Notes: generated from the letters alone by a model not told the origin. 64,000 nt of DNA from CAZCEC01 sp964497615 (GCA_964497615.1 CAZCEC010000015.1:43238-107237), one strand, 5' to 3'; counted from the stretch's first letter, positions 10,949-21,200 are shown. Made by a program: numbers and translations.

Positions 10949-11815
10949 CTAACCAAAGAGGGCGATGACGGCTACCCCGCCAGCCACCGCGACCGAGCCC
11001 AGGACGCGCATGGCGCTGCCGCTCTCCTTCAGCAGCCACACGCCCGCGATGGCTCCAAACACGACGCTAATCTCGCGCACGGCGCCGGCATAGCTGGCTG
11101 GGACCCCATTGCGCATGGCGTACAGGACGATGGCATAGGCGGCCATCGTCGTAAAGCCGGCGACGACAGTATTGAGGCGCGACGAGCGCAGTTCGGCCTT
11201 GAGGCCGCTCCAGCCTACCAACCGCAGGGTGTAGGGTGTGAGCAGCAGGGTCGTCAGCAGGAGCGCCAGGTAGGTGTACAGCAACGGCTCCACCAGCCGG
11301 ACGCCGGCCCGGTCGATGACGGTGTACATGGAAATGCTCAGCCCGGCCAGCAGGGCCAGCCGGGGCGCCAGGCGGCCCAGGGCCAGCAGCGGCTCCCGCC
11401 ACGCCGATAGGCGCGGCAGGTTGATGAAGTACAGCCCACCGGCAATGAGCGCGACCCCCGCCATCCCGCCAGCCGTGGGCCGTTCGGCCAGAAGTATGGC
11501 GGACCAAATCAGGAGAAACAGCGGCGCCGTGCCGCGCGCCAGCGGGTACACCAGGGACAGTTCGCCGTGCCGGTAGGCCTGGGCAATCAGGCCGAAGTAG
11601 AGTGCTTCAAACACGGCGCTGACGGCCATGAGGCCCCAGGCCGTGGGCGGAACGTGGAAGGGGATGAAAAAGATGACCGGGAGGAAGAGCACCCCACCCC
11701 ACAGCAGCATCCACCACACAAAGGCCGCCCGGTCCTTGGCGCGGCGGATGGCGACATGGGCGACGACATGAATGACGGCTGAGCCAAGGATGATGGCCAG
11801 GTTGAAGGGGGTCAT
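10949..11815 (-). CDS. EamA/DMT-family transporter
   Basis: A 288-residue protein with about ten hydrophobic segments in two EamA repeats. The first repeat includes YRHGELSLVYPLARGTAPLF, a common DMT motif; the second includes YAIVLYAMRNGVPASYAGAVREISVVFGA. Such proteins export metabolites or amino acids; no substrate can be assigned. It lies 62 nt upstream of ino1 and is transcribed divergently from the tRNA-Pro gene. Confidence 0.9.
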   Translation of the reverse strand: MTPFNLAIILGSAVIHVVAHVAIRRAKDRAAFVWWMLLWGGVLFLPVIFFIPFHVPPTAWGLMAVSAVFEALYFGLIAQAYRHGELSLVYPLARGTAPLFLLIWSAILLAERPTAGGMAGVALIAGGLYFINLPRLSAWREPLLALGRLAPRLALLAGLSISMYTVIDRAGVRLVEPLLYTYLALLLTTLLLTPYTLRLVGWSGLKAELRSSRLNTVVAGFTTMAAYAIVLYAMRNGVPASYAGAVREISVVFGAIAGVWLLKESGSAMRVLGSVAVAGGVAVIALFG

Positions 11816-11820
11816 TGGGC

Positions 11821-11849
11821 TTGTCTATTCCGTGGCAGTGGGCTATAAT
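11821..11849 (+). promoter_or_regulatory. Sigma-70-type promoter of tRNA-Pro
   Basis: TTGTCT at 11821-11826 and a perfect TATAAT at 11844-11849 with a 17-nt spacer, ending 12 nt before the tRNA. Confidence 0.8.
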
Positions 11850-11861
11850 TTCGGCTGACGA

Positions 11862-11939
<78 letters not shown>

Positions 11940-11943
11940 TCAG

Positions 11944-11976
11944 CAACAAGGCTAGGCTTTTTGCCTAGCCTTGTTG
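11944..11976 (+). terminator. Rho-independent terminator of tRNA-Pro
   Basis: A perfect 14-bp inverted repeat, CAACAAGGCTAGGC and its complement, around a TTTTT loop, followed by TTTC. It starts 4 nt after the tRNA CCA. Confidence 0.85.
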
Positions 11977-12285
11977 TTTCCGGCCAGACACTATGCAAAT
12001 CCTCGGCCTGACCGCCGACCACAAGGTCATCTCTCGTGCGTGAGCATGATCCGCCGCAAGATCGCGGCGGTCAGTAGCGAGCAACAGGCTACGGATTATC
12101 GGGACTACTTCAAAAAGCCGCAACTCTTCTCACCCGGCATCCGCCGTTCGCCGCAATCACGCGCGGGCAACGCGTGGCCTTCTGGGCCTGACGGCAGGAC
12201 ATGAACCCGATGGCGTGGCGCCGCGGGGAAGGTGCCGCTCCGGCGAAGCGCAGAGCAGGCAGCCGATGGCCTGGTGCGTGTTCCC
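11977..12285. other. Intergenic stretch, no convincing gene
   Basis: About 310 nt between the tRNA terminator and the end of the S41 protease gene. A plus-strand reading from ATG 12046 (MIRRKIAAVSSEQQATDYRD) looks protein-like for about 30 residues, but it has no ribosome-binding site and its C-terminal half is low-quality. It may be a decayed gene fragment; I see nothing firm. Confidence 0.3.
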
Positions 12286-13674
12286 TTACTCACCCCCAGC
12301 AATGAAATCGAGCGCAGCCTGGAGTTGAGCATCAATCCCGGCCAGAAGCTGTTCGCGCTCCAGGTCAACCGCGATGTCGGGGACGACGCCATTGTTCTCC
12401 AGCACGCGCCCAGCCGGCGTCTGCGACTGGCCGTACGGATACATCAGGATGGCGTCGTAGGGCAGCTCCGCCACGTTCGCCACGAGGCACCTCCCAGGGG
12501 TCTGCGAGCCCACGATCGCGGCCCGGCCCAAGGCCTGCAGGCTGCCCGCGAACTCTTCGGCGGATGAGATACTGAGCTCATCTACCAGGATCACCACTTC
12601 GCCCTGGTACGCGCCGGGTACACGGTCAAGGTACACTTCTTCCAGCCGGTCGCGCAGTTGATAGCGCATGAACAGCCGCGGCTCGCCCACGAGCTGGCTG
12701 GCGATGGCGTGGCGGACATAGAACAGACCGCCCGCATTTCCGCGCAAGTCGATGATGAGGGCCGGCGCATCCCGGAGCTCGTCGATTGCTTGCAGTGTGC
12801 GGTCCAGCACCGGGTCAACAAAAGCCGAGAAGCGCACGTAGCCAATGCCACTCGCGAGGCGCTGCGCCCCGAACTCGGCGCAGCCCGCCGGCAGGGAGGC
12901 ATCGAATGATTCGCAGGCCCCCCGCGCGGCGAACGGCAGGGTCACGCGCCGCAACTCGTCGCTGGCATCGCGGTACTCCAGGATTGCCTCTGTGCCTGTC
13001 TCGCCGTACAGGCGGCCGCGCAGACGGTCGGCAGCACTGCCGCGCCGGTTACGCTCGTTGTCGGGGGGCATCTGCCAGGCCACAGCCGCCACGTCGCCAA
13101 GGGTCCAGCCGTCCACCGCCACCAGCTCGTAACCCGGCCGCAAGCCGGCCTCGCCGGCCGGCGAACCTGCGCTGACGTAGGTGATCACCGCCTTGCCGTC
13201 CAGCAGGCGCAGGTCCAGGCCCAGCCACCCAGTCGCGAAGGCCATTGGGCTAAACTCGCTGGCGAGCTCGGATGGTAAAGCCGCCAGGTGGGACACGCCC
13301 AACTCGAAGAGCATCGGGTTCACCACCCCGATCCAGAAGGCGGCATCGTCCTGAACCGTCGCGAGCTTCTGACGGTAGGCATCGCCGATGGCCTGCCAGT
13401 CCTGGCCGCCAAAAGTAGGATCGAAGTAACCGTCGTTCACCGTCTGCCAGACGGCGTCGAAGACGGCGGCGCGCTCGGCGGGCGTCAGCCGCGTCTCGAT
13501 CAGGGGCGTCGGCGGAGGCGCTGGTGTCACCGTTGGCCGCGCGGTTGCGGTGGGCGTGGGCAGTGGAGCCGCGGTGGGCACGGCTGCCGGCTGCGGCGCG
13601 CAAGCCGCCACGGCCAGCGCGAGGGTGCAGAGCGCCAGGCGGTTCGCGAAGGAGGCCCGGCGAACGGGGTTCAT
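12286..13674 (-). CDS. S41-family peptidase, lipoprotein
   Basis: A 462-residue secreted protease-like protein. Its signal peptide ends in the lipobox VAAC (about residue 25), followed by a Thr/Pro-rich linker to about 57. A PDZ domain (GWLGLDLRLLDGKAVITYVSAGSP, read from two blocks) precedes the S41 catalytic domain with DLRGNAGGLFY and the nucleophile region SISSAEEFAGSL. The usual catalytic Lys position in the later T-x-GK motif reads QTPGRCLV, so a Lys is not seen there; other S41 subgroups differ in this residue. ATG 13674 was chosen because GGGAGGA lies 8 nt upstream. Confidence 0.9.
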   Translation of the reverse strand: MNPVRRASFANRLALCTLALAVAACAPQPAAVPTAAPLPTPTATARPTVTPAPPPTPLIETRLTPAERAAVFDAVWQTVNDGYFDPTFGGQDWQAIGDAYRQKLATVQDDAAFWIGVVNPMLFELGVSHLAALPSELASEFSPMAFATGWLGLDLRLLDGKAVITYVSAGSPAGEAGLRPGYELVAVDGWTLGDVAAVAWQMPPDNERNRRGSAADRLRGRLYGETGTEAILEYRDASDELRRVTLPFAARGACESFDASLPAGCAEFGAQRLASGIGYVRFSAFVDPVLDRTLQAIDELRDAPALIIDLRGNAGGLFYVRHAIASQLVGEPRLFMRYQLRDRLEEVYLDRVPGAYQGEVVILVDELSISSAEEFAGSLQALGRAAIVGSQTPGRCLVANVAELPYDAILMYPYGQSQTPAGRVLENNGVVPDIAVDLEREQLLAGIDAQLQAALDFIAGGE

Positions 13675-14020
13675 TTGCATTCCTCCCGTTGACAAAAACA
13701 CATTGCGCCGCCCCGGACTTGGGCACGACCACCGGCTGGCCAGGCGACCCGACCGTTGGCCACACCTGTTTCCCGGGCGGGCAGAGCTGCCCCGGCCCGG
13801 TCATCAGACTTCATCACTGCCTCTGCGCTGGCTAAGTGCCAGCAATCCAGCCAGGGTAGCGCATCAACGCCCTCCTTCCACAGCTGGCTGCGCATACCCT
13901 GCTTCACACATCAGTATAGGACCGATTGCGTCTCCGGGAGTATGAATGGGCCGCTTGCGGGGAAACTGGCCTAAGTCGATGCTGATTGTCGCTGCCAGGC
14001 CGTTTGGTTCGTTTCACGCT
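13675..14020. other. Intergenic region upstream of the S41 gene
   Basis: About 345 nt holding the leader of the S41 gene (Shine-Dalgarno at 13681-13687) and a TATACT-like box on the minus strand at 13913-13918. No coding signal or RNA gene was recognised. Confidence 0.4.
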
Positions 14021-15112
14021 TCATTCGCCGAATAACTCCATCATTGGCTGACCCTCGGCCAATTGGGTTCCGAAGTCCAGCAGCCTCCCGATGGTTGGCG
14101 CAATGTCGATCAGGCTGCGCCTCATAGTCTCGACTTGTCCAGGCGGGATTTCAGGCCCGACGGCGAGGAACGAGATGTGGCGATTGCACTCGTCGGTGCC
14201 GCCGTGGTTGGGCCAGTCCGCGCCGCAGCCTCGGCCATGGTCCGACGTCACTATCAAGGTGGTGTGCCCGGCGTAGAAGTCATCCGCCTGAAGCTGCTGC
14301 CACAGCTCCCAGATGATTTCATCGTCGTGCCGGATCGCCGCGCGGTACGCATCCCATTGGCCCAGATGGGCGGCCTCGTCCGGGTCGAGCAGGCTGATGA
14401 CGAGCAGCCGGGGGTGTTGCTCAGCAATGACGCGCCGGGCATTGGCCCACATGCCGTCATCGTAGGGCGGGCTGGGCTCGTCGCTGAAGAACATTTCAGC
14501 GCCAAAGTCAGGACCGTAATCTGGGTGGGTGCTGTAGGTGAGCACCGGCTCGATGAAGGAGCCATGCACGAATACCGCCTCGGTCTGTGGGGCGCCGGTG
14601 GCCTGGCGGAAGTACTCGAAGATGGTGGGCATGGCCGGCCGCGTGCTGCCATCGTTGGGAATGTTTTCCCAGGTCCCGGTGAGCAGGGCGGCATGGCCCG
14701 GCACCGTAACCGTTGCCCCGTCATTGGTGAACGCGGTGTTGATGGCCCCCATGGGCGCCAGGTCGCGAGCCAGGTGCGGGACGAAGGCGGCTTCAGGATC
14801 GCCCAAGGTCTCGGTCCAGCGCGCGCCGTCGATGATGACCACCACCACGGCGCGCGTATAGGGCGTCGGCGTGGCAGTGGCGGTCGGTGACGGGGTCGTG
14901 GTCGCCGAAGCCGAAGCCGAGGCCGTGGGCGCCGGCTGCGTGGGCCGCAGGGTGGGCGATGGCGCTGCCGTTGGGCGGTCTGTGGGCGTGGCGGTCGTGG
15001 TGACCGTGATCGCCGCAAGCGGCGTGGGGGTTGGCGTGGCTGACCATTGGCAGGCCGCGCCCAATGCCGCCAGCGCCAAGAGCAGCGCCAGCCTATGCGG
15101 TCGCGTGAGCAT
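14021..15112 (-). CDS. Alkaline-phosphatase-superfamily (type I phosphodiesterase-like) lipoprotein
   Basis: A 363-residue surface protein. The signal peptide ends in lipobox LGAAC (about residue 21) and is followed by a 60-residue Thr/Pro/Ser-rich linker. The catalytic domain has VVVIIDGAR (first metal Asp), TVTVPGHAALLTG (candidate Thr nucleophile and sulfatase/phosphodiesterase signature), LLDPDEAAH, IVTSDHGRGCG and a late NHGGTDE, which supplies the metal-ligand pattern of the superfamily. It could hydrolyse phosphate mono- or diesters, or transfer phospho-groups; the substrate is unknown. Its ATG abuts the SDR stop with no gap. Confidence 0.88.
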   Translation of the reverse strand: MLTRPHRLALLLALAALGAACQWSATPTPTPLAAITVTTTATPTDRPTAAPSPTLRPTQPAPTASASASATTTPSPTATATPTPYTRAVVVVIIDGARWTETLGDPEAAFVPHLARDLAPMGAINTAFTNDGATVTVPGHAALLTGTWENIPNDGSTRPAMPTIFEYFRQATGAPQTEAVFVHGSFIEPVLTYSTHPDYGPDFGAEMFFSDEPSPPYDDGMWANARRVIAEQHPRLLVISLLDPDEAAHLGQWDAYRAAIRHDDEIIWELWQQLQADDFYAGHTTLIVTSDHGRGCGADWPNHGGTDECNRHISFLAVGPEIPPGQVETMRRSLIDIAPTIGRLLDFGTQLAEGQPMMELFGE

Positions 15113-15892
15113 TCAATCCATGGGGTACAAGCTGCACCCGCCATCCACCAGCAGCACTGCGCCAGTCATGTAGGCGGCCATCGGCGAGCACAGGAAAAGA
15201 AAGGCGTGGGCCACGGTCTCCGGGGGCTGCATGTAGCCCAAAGGGATCGCCTTCTCGGCGCGGGCGCGGTAACTGGGATCCGTGTCCCACTGTCGCTTCG
15301 CCAAACCCACCGCCACAATGCCGGGCGCGATGGCGTTGGCGCGGATGTTCCTGGTCACCAATTCACGCGCGAAACCGCGCATCATCGCCTTGAGCCCCGC
15401 CTTGCTGGTGGTGTACGGCGTGATCTCAGGCCAGGGCACGTCCTCCACCCACGAGGTGGTGAAAATCAGGTGTCCGGGCCGGCCAGCCGCGACCCAGCGG
15501 TTGGCGGCAGTTTGCGCCACGATGAAGGCGGCCCGCAGGTTGACGTTCATCAGCGTATCGAACTCATCCAGCGGATACGCGTCCACCGGATGGGCCGTCA
15601 CCATGCCAGCATGGCAGCAGACGACATCCGGGAGGCCCTGCTGCGCCGTCACCCGGTCTGGCAGCCCAGCCACCTCGGCGGGTTGGGTGGTGTCGGCCTG
15701 GTAATAGGCAATGCGCGGGCCGGCGGCGCCCACTTCGCCCAGCGCCGCCGCGGCGGCTTCCTGGCTCACGACATCATTAACCGCAACCGCCGCACCGTGT
15801 TCGGCCAGGACCTTGACGACTTCGCGGCCGATAGCACCGGCGCCGCCAGTTATGAGAACGGTCTGACCCGTCAGGTCGAGGAGATTCTTCAT
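15113..15892 (-). CDS. Short-chain dehydrogenase/reductase
   Basis: A 259-residue classical SDR with the NAD(P)-binding TGGAGAIGREV near the N-terminus, an NVNLRAAF helix, and the catalytic Tyr-x3-Lys in YTTSKAG. The closing GAVLLVDGGC is typical of the FabG-like group. ATG 15892 is preceded by GGAGGTGTG; GTG 15895 is an in-frame alternative. Its ATG overlaps the stop of a 35-codon ORF (TGATG). The substrate cannot be inferred from the neighbours. Confidence 0.93.
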   Translation of the reverse strand: MKNLLDLTGQTVLITGGAGAIGREVVKVLAEHGAAVAVNDVVSQEAAAAALGEVGAAGPRIAYYQADTTQPAEVAGLPDRVTAQQGLPDVVCCHAGMVTAHPVDAYPLDEFDTLMNVNLRAAFIVAQTAANRWVAAGRPGHLIFTTSWVEDVPWPEITPYTTSKAGLKAMMRGFARELVTRNIRANAIAPGIVAVGLAKRQWDTDPSYRARAEKAIPLGYMQPPETVAHAFLFLCSPMAAYMTGAVLLVDGGCSLYPMD

Positions 15893-15999
15893 CACACCTC
15901 CAGGTTCCAGGCCTCCAGCGACCGCACCCGAACGCGCCCGGCATCACAGAACAGGCCATTCGGGTCATTCAGCCAGTTGGCCGGCGGCATTCCATTCAT
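15892..15999 (-). CDS. Small ORF (35 aa) with a GH32-like NDPNG motif, possibly a remnant
   Basis: Found by reading the minus strand by eye. It encodes 35 residues and contains ANWLNDPNGLF, which matches the N-terminal catalytic motif W-[ML]-NDPNG of glycoside hydrolase family 32, but nothing else of that family follows. Its stop overlaps the SDR start by 1 nt, and a perfect TATAAT box lies 6 nt upstream of its ATG. It may be a leader ORF coupling SDR translation, the trace of a deleted GH32 gene, or chance. Confidence 0.4.
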   Translation of the reverse strand: MNGMPPANWLNDPNGLFCDAGRVRVRSLEAWNLEV

Positions 16000-16000
16000 G

Positions 16001-16018
16001 CCGAGATTATAATCTCGG
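16001..16018. promoter_or_regulatory. 18-bp perfect palindrome with -10 boxes on both strands
   Basis: CCGAGATTATAATCTCGG is self-complementary. It contains TATAAT on the plus strand (16008-16013) and on the minus strand (16011-16006), between two divergent genes. CTGACG on the minus strand (16036-16031) is a possible -35 for the SDR operon. Confidence 0.6.
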
Positions 16019-16063
16019 ACGCGCATCACTCGTCAGCGCAGCGAACGGAGACACGCGATCACC

Positions 16064-16486
16064 ATGCCAGGAAAGTTCCGGATTCCATTGCTCGAACTTG
16101 GCGGCGGATTGTGCGGCGGCCTGCTGGTAGGCGGGCTCGGGGCCATGCTGGGGCGCTGGCTCGGCGGCGAGCTGCTGCCCCCCATCGGCGATGTGGCGAA
16201 CACCTTCGGCGACCTGGTCGGCGCAGTGCTGGGCTTTGGCCTGTCCTATCCCGTGGGTGTGGCGCTGGGCATGGCGCTGATGCGCCGAGGTCTCCGGCGG
16301 CCGGGGATGTTCTGGCCGGCGCTGGCTGGGGCGCTGCTGGGCGCCAGCCTCGTCCTGGCGCTGCTCGTCGTGCTCAGGCTCAGCGAGTACCCCCTGGTTC
16401 TGCAAGCGTTGTTCATCGGCCTCCCGCCGGTCGTAGCGCTGGTGGGCGTGCGGTTTTGGGTTCAGCGAACGGCGCCCCAGGGATGA
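16064..16486 (+). CDS. Hypothetical membrane protein (140 aa)
   Basis: A small protein with four likely membrane segments: a Gly-rich helix (about 10-30), GDLVGAVLGFGLSYPVGVAL, FWPALAGALLGASLVLALLV and LFIGLPPVVALVGVRF. No family was recognised. The Gly-rich first part resembles lipoprotein-free membrane anchors of Chloroflexota, but this gives no function. It is expressed from the palindromic divergent promoter and lies 7 nt upstream of a GT39-like gene, so the two are probably co-transcribed. Confidence 0.7.
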   Translation: MPGKFRIPLLELGGGLCGGLLVGGLGAMLGRWLGGELLPPIGDVANTFGDLVGAVLGFGLSYPVGVALGMALMRRGLRRPGMFWPALAGALLGASLVLALLVVLRLSEYPLVLQALFIGLPPVVALVGVRFWVQRTAPQG

Positions 16487-16493
16487 AGCCTTG

Positions 16494-18179
16494 ATGGATC
16501 TCGCGCGCCGCCGTGCCTGGGCTGGGCTGCTGGGCTGCCTGGCGCTGTATCTGGCGCTGGCAATGCCCCAGCTCGATTTGCCTGGGCTGCACAACGACGA
16601 GGCCGTTGAAGGCGGTCTGCAGGCGGGGCAAATCCTCGACGGACAGCCCATCACTACCTTCCGAGGCGCGGGCTTGAACATCGCGGGGCGCACCTGGCCG
16701 GTGATGGTGCAGGACTACATCGGCGCCTTCAACGTTTACCTGCCGGTCCCGTTCCTGGCAATCTTCGGCCACACTACGGTGGCCCTGCGCCTCTACACCG
16801 TGCTGCTCGGCGGGCTGACCTTAGGCCTGGCCTACGGGTTTGCGCGGGCGGTCCTGGACCTCCGCGCGGCGTTAGCAACCGGCTTGCTGATGGCCGTCTC
16901 ACCCTCGTTCGTGTTCTGGCAGCGAGAAGGCGTGTTCGTCACGTCTATCACGGCCGCCATCGCCATCGGGATGATCTGGGCGGCCCTAAGCTGGCTGCGA
17001 ACCCAGAAACTGCGCTGGGTCTTCCTGGCGGGCCTGCTGGCGGGCGCGGGCCTGTATGCCAAGCTCCTGTTCTTATGGGTGATTGTGGGGGCGGCCGGGG
17101 CTGGGGCGATGGCGGCCCTGCTCAATGCGGCGACGGAAGGCGGCGGAATTAGGGGCCTCGTCACCGCGCTGCGGCGGCGCTGGCGGCATGGGTTGGCGGC
17201 GGCCCTGGCGATTGCCACGGGCGGGCTGATGGGCCTGGCGCCGCTGGCGCAGTACAACCTGCAAACCGGCGGCACCTTCGCCTCGGTCGGCGGCAACTTG
17301 AGCACTTCCTACTACGGGGTCAACAACGCCGACATCGCCGGCAACCTGCGCGTGCGGCTCGGCCAACTGGGAGACGTCATCAGCGGGCGGGATCATCTGT
17401 CGTTCCTGGGCGGCAGCTTCCACAACCCGCTCTGGCCGTGGGTGTTGGGGACAGCCGCGGCGGTCATTCTCCTGCACACGGTGTGGACGCGGCGGGCGGG
17501 CGCAGCGATGTGGATATTGGTCATGCTCGCGCTGGCAGTCGCTCAATCATCCTTCACCGTGTCCGGCCTGTTCGCCACGCACTTTACCATCCTGGCGCCA
17601 TTCTGGCCCATGGTCGTGGGTGCGGCGCTGACGCTGCAATGGGGGCGCGCCAATCACGGTCCAGCCACAGGCGCGGCAGCGGCGGGGCGCTGGCGCGGCA
17701 GATTGGCGGTGGGGCTCCGGACCGCGGCGATGATGGTGGTTGCGCTGCTGTGGGTCCGCGATGTAAGCGTGACGCTGGCCTATCATCAGCGGCTGCATCT
17801 CGTCGGCGGCACGAGCAGCCACAGCGACGCGGTGTATCGGCTGGTGGACGTCTTGCGCCAACACGCGGGGCAGCCGGTGTATGCGATGGATTGGGGATTT
17901 GCGCCGCAGGTGCGGATGCTCACCCGCGAGGCAATTGTGCCGCAGGAAATCTTCGGCTATGCCTGGGAGCCAGATGAGGGCTTTGGCGCGCGGCTGGCCG
18001 AGGCCTTGGCGCAGCCAGAGGCCCTGTTCGTCTTCCACACGGAGGGCGATACCGTCTTTCCGCGCCGGGCGGCATTCGAGGCCGCCGTGGCGGCGCAGGG
18101 GGCGGAGGTTGAGTTGGTGGCGATGTTGCTGCGGCGGGATACGGTGCCGATCCTGGAAGTCGTCCGCGTGACCCGCTAG
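16494..18179 (+). CDS. GT39-like (PMT/ArnT superfamily) membrane glycosyltransferase
   Basis: A 561-residue protein with about ten to twelve membrane helices. The N-terminal loop has LPGLHNDEAVEGGL, the acidic motif expected in the first extracytoplasmic loop of GT-C enzymes, followed by hydrophobic blocks with the LRLYTVLLGGLTLGLAYGFAR pattern (read as two adjoining segments) and a C-terminal soluble domain. Such enzymes use polyprenyl-phosphate sugars outside the membrane. ATG 16494 or TTG 16491 are both possible starts. It ends 21 nt from the convergent giant gene. Acceptor unknown. Confidence 0.8.
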   Translation: MDLARRRAWAGLLGCLALYLALAMPQLDLPGLHNDEAVEGGLQAGQILDGQPITTFRGAGLNIAGRTWPVMVQDYIGAFNVYLPVPFLAIFGHTTVALRLYTVLLGGLTLGLAYGFARAVLDLRAALATGLLMAVSPSFVFWQREGVFVTSITAAIAIGMIWAALSWLRTQKLRWVFLAGLLAGAGLYAKLLFLWVIVGAAGAGAMAALLNAATEGGGIRGLVTALRRRWRHGLAAALAIATGGLMGLAPLAQYNLQTGGTFASVGGNLSTSYYGVNNADIAGNLRVRLGQLGDVISGRDHLSFLGGSFHNPLWPWVLGTAAAVILLHTVWTRRAGAAMWILVMLALAVAQSSFTVSGLFATHFTILAPFWPMVVGAALTLQWGRANHGPATGAAAAGRWRGRLAVGLRTAAMMVVALLWVRDVSVTLAYHQRLHLVGGTSSHSDAVYRLVDVLRQHAGQPVYAMDWGFAPQVRMLTREAIVPQEIFGYAWEPDEGFGARLAEALAQPEALFVFHTEGDTVFPRRAAFEAAVAAQGAEVELVAMLLRRDTVPILEVVRVTR

Positions 18180-18200
18180 CCGCTGCCAGCGCGGCCCGCC

Positions 18201-21200
18201 CTACGGCGCCAGCGATTGGATCCAAATCAGCGCGCCAATCAGCACCACGAGAATCACCAGCGCAATCCCCACAATCGAAATCCACAGCCAACCGGCCGAG
18301 TCGCGCGTGGCCGGCGCGGCCTCGGGCAGCGCCAACTCGCCCAGCAGCGGCTGGGGCGCGGCGGTCGCGGCCCCCTCCCCACTGGGCGGCGGAGGCGGGG
18401 GCGGCGCCGAGGCGCGCGGATTGTTGGACAGGCGAGGGACGCGTGGCAGCCGGCGCGCGCCGGGCATCTCAGGGGAGGAGATCGCAGGCGCTGTTTGGGT
18501 CGGCGGGCCGGCTGCCGGCTCAGCCGGGGAGGTCACGGTTGGCGCCGCCTGGGCAGCGGCCCGTTGCGCGCGGGCAGGCCGCAGCAGGCGCTCAACGCGA
18601 TAGGCGTCGGCGCGGCGGGCCAATTCGGCCTCGATCCAGTGGCCCGCGGCCTCCAGCGCGGCATCGCCCGCGCAGAAATTGGCGCGCAGATAAGTCAGGA
18701 CGTTATCGGGCAGGGTTTGCAGATGCGGGGTGATATCCGTCTGGCGTAAGCCCGCACGCAGCAGTTCGCCCGCCCGCGCGGTGAGCGTGGGGCTGGTCTC
18801 CTGCAAGTGAAAGACGGCCAACGGCAGCAGTTCCTTGGCCGGAACAGGCGCTGGAGCGCCCTCCGGCCCCGCCGGGTGAGCGGCCAGCAGTGCCAGCACC
18901 CGGCGCAAGTCCAGGCGGTTCGCGACAAAGGTATCGGGCAGGGCGCGATTCTCAAACCGCGCGGCCGCCAGATAGGCGCGCAGGCGGGGTGCCGTTGCCG
19001 GTCCTGCGCCCGTGTCCAGCCGGCTCTCAATCCGCGACAGATGGGACGCATACTCGGCCCAGGACATGGAGGCCGGGCTGGAACCCTCGTCTTCCGTCAG
19101 CAAATGCCACGACAGGGCCTCGTCCGCGGCCGGTATGTCAACCAGGCATTGAAACAGCAGATCCTTGCTGCCCGCGCGATAGGGTTGGCGGCGTTCGCCA
19201 GCGGCCGTCTTGGCCCAATGCAAGGCGCTGGCGGCGGTGAGGCCGCGGATGGCCGGCCGTTGACCGGGCGAGGCGGCGACCGCGGCCAGGATGTCGTTGC
19301 TGCCTGGCAGGTTGGCAACCAGGAATTCCACGTCCTCCTCGGCCAGCGCCATCTCGCCGGCCGGGGCGTGAAAGTCGTCGGCCAGCCAGGCCCGCAGCAC
19401 CGTGGCGTAGAGCGCCTCATCGGGCTGCGTGTGGCCGGGCGGTGTGCAGGCCTGCAGGAGCGACATACCGCCAGCACGCCCCAGCATGTAGTTGAGCGCC
19501 GGGCTGGCGGCATCCAGGGTGGCCGGCGGCGCCTTCTGGGTCGCGGCCCACAGCGGCTCCAACTGCTCGGGAACCGCCAGCGCCTCGTTGAACAACCACC
19601 ACTCGGCGAACACGGCATCGCGTTCGGCGGTGGCGAGGCTGGCCTGCCACACAAAGGGCACCAGCGCGCGCGGCAACGCGCGCAAGAGCGCCCCCGTGTC
19701 GCTGACGGCCTCCTGCGGGTTGGCCGCATCCGATTCCGCGGTTGAGGATGACAGCGCCACCGTGCGGCCCTCCGCCAGCAGGTCGCGCCAGACCATTGCG
19801 GCGCGGCCCAGGGCCGGGTACCAGGCAGGCTGCACCACACGCTCCAGCAGGGCGGTGAAGCGCTTAGAATCGCCCTGCCCCGCATGCTGCCACACCCACA
19901 GCATCCCGCTCAGGTCGGCGGTGGAGGGCGCGGCAGTATCGAGCACCACCAGGGCATCGGCGAACAGCGCCGGGTCCGCGGCCATCGCGGCTTGAAACGC
20001 CGCCGCAAGTTCGGGGCCGCGCCGCCACGCCAGCAGCGCGGCCAGCACGGGCTGTCCCGTTGTCAGGGGAGTCAAGGCCGTTGATGAGGGCGCGCCCTTG
20101 GAGGCCGATTGCGGTTCGCGGCGCGCCAACAGCAGATCGCGGTAAAGCTCAATCTGCTGATCCGCCGAGCCTATGCTTAGCGCCGTCTCCGGGCTGCGGG
20201 AGATGGAATCGCGCAGGAGGGCGCGCACACGTTCGTGGTCGCGGGCTGGGCGCGGCGCGGCCAGGTGCACCGGCGCGTAGAGCGCCAGTTGGCCATGCGC
20301 GGCGTCGAAGGCAACTTGCAGCAAATCTAGCCGCAGGTCCAGGGGCAGGTCGGGCTGGCGCAAGAGGTCCAGGGCCGCGTCGCGCGGCACCCGGCGGAGT
20401 AAGTTGAACCGCCGGTCGCCGAGACGGGCGAGTTCCGGGTAGAGGCGCAGGGCCTCCGGGCCAGACAAGGCGACGCCCTGTTTCTCAACTGCATACAGGG
20501 TGACGGCATCCGCCGCGGCGACGGGCAAGGCCAGCAGTTCGGGCAGTTGGGCGTCGTAGAGCGCCTCGTGCGGCAGCGCAGCCAACGGCGTGTAGATATC
20601 TTCCACGGCGCGCGGGGCAGCCGCGCCAGGGACGAAAACCCGGTCCGCCGGCAGGGGCGCGGGCGCATCCGGCGGCAATTGGAACAGCCGCAGGTGCACA
20701 TTCTGGACGCTCACATAGTCCAGGGCGAAGGTGAGCACGCCGAGGCGCGGCAACAGCCAATACTGCACCGCTTCGACGAGTTGGAGTCTCTCAAGCAGTT
20801 CATGGCCGGGTAAGGGCACGCTGATCGGTTGGGGATGCCGCATGTGCGGCGAGGCGGGCGCGGCATTGCGCGTGCCGGGGGCAGCCGGGGCCACCCGTTC
20901 GGCCGCCGACATGACGGCGTTGACCACAAACCGCACGGCCTCCGGGCTGGGGGCTTGTGGGTCGAGGCGCGGGAGCACCGGCGCCCACGCCTGCGCCTCG
21001 GCGACGGCAGTGTAGTCCGTGAGCCAAACCGTCGCGGCCGGATCACGGGCGGCGCGGGCCAGGCCGGTGTACAGCGCGGTGCGGGAGGCAAAGGCAGCGG
21101 CGATGTCGTCCCGCGAGAGCAGCACAAAGCGGGCCTGGTTGAAGGGCCGGTCGGTGCGGGGCGCGGCGCTCAACTCGCCTTCGCGGCGGCGCTGTACGAC

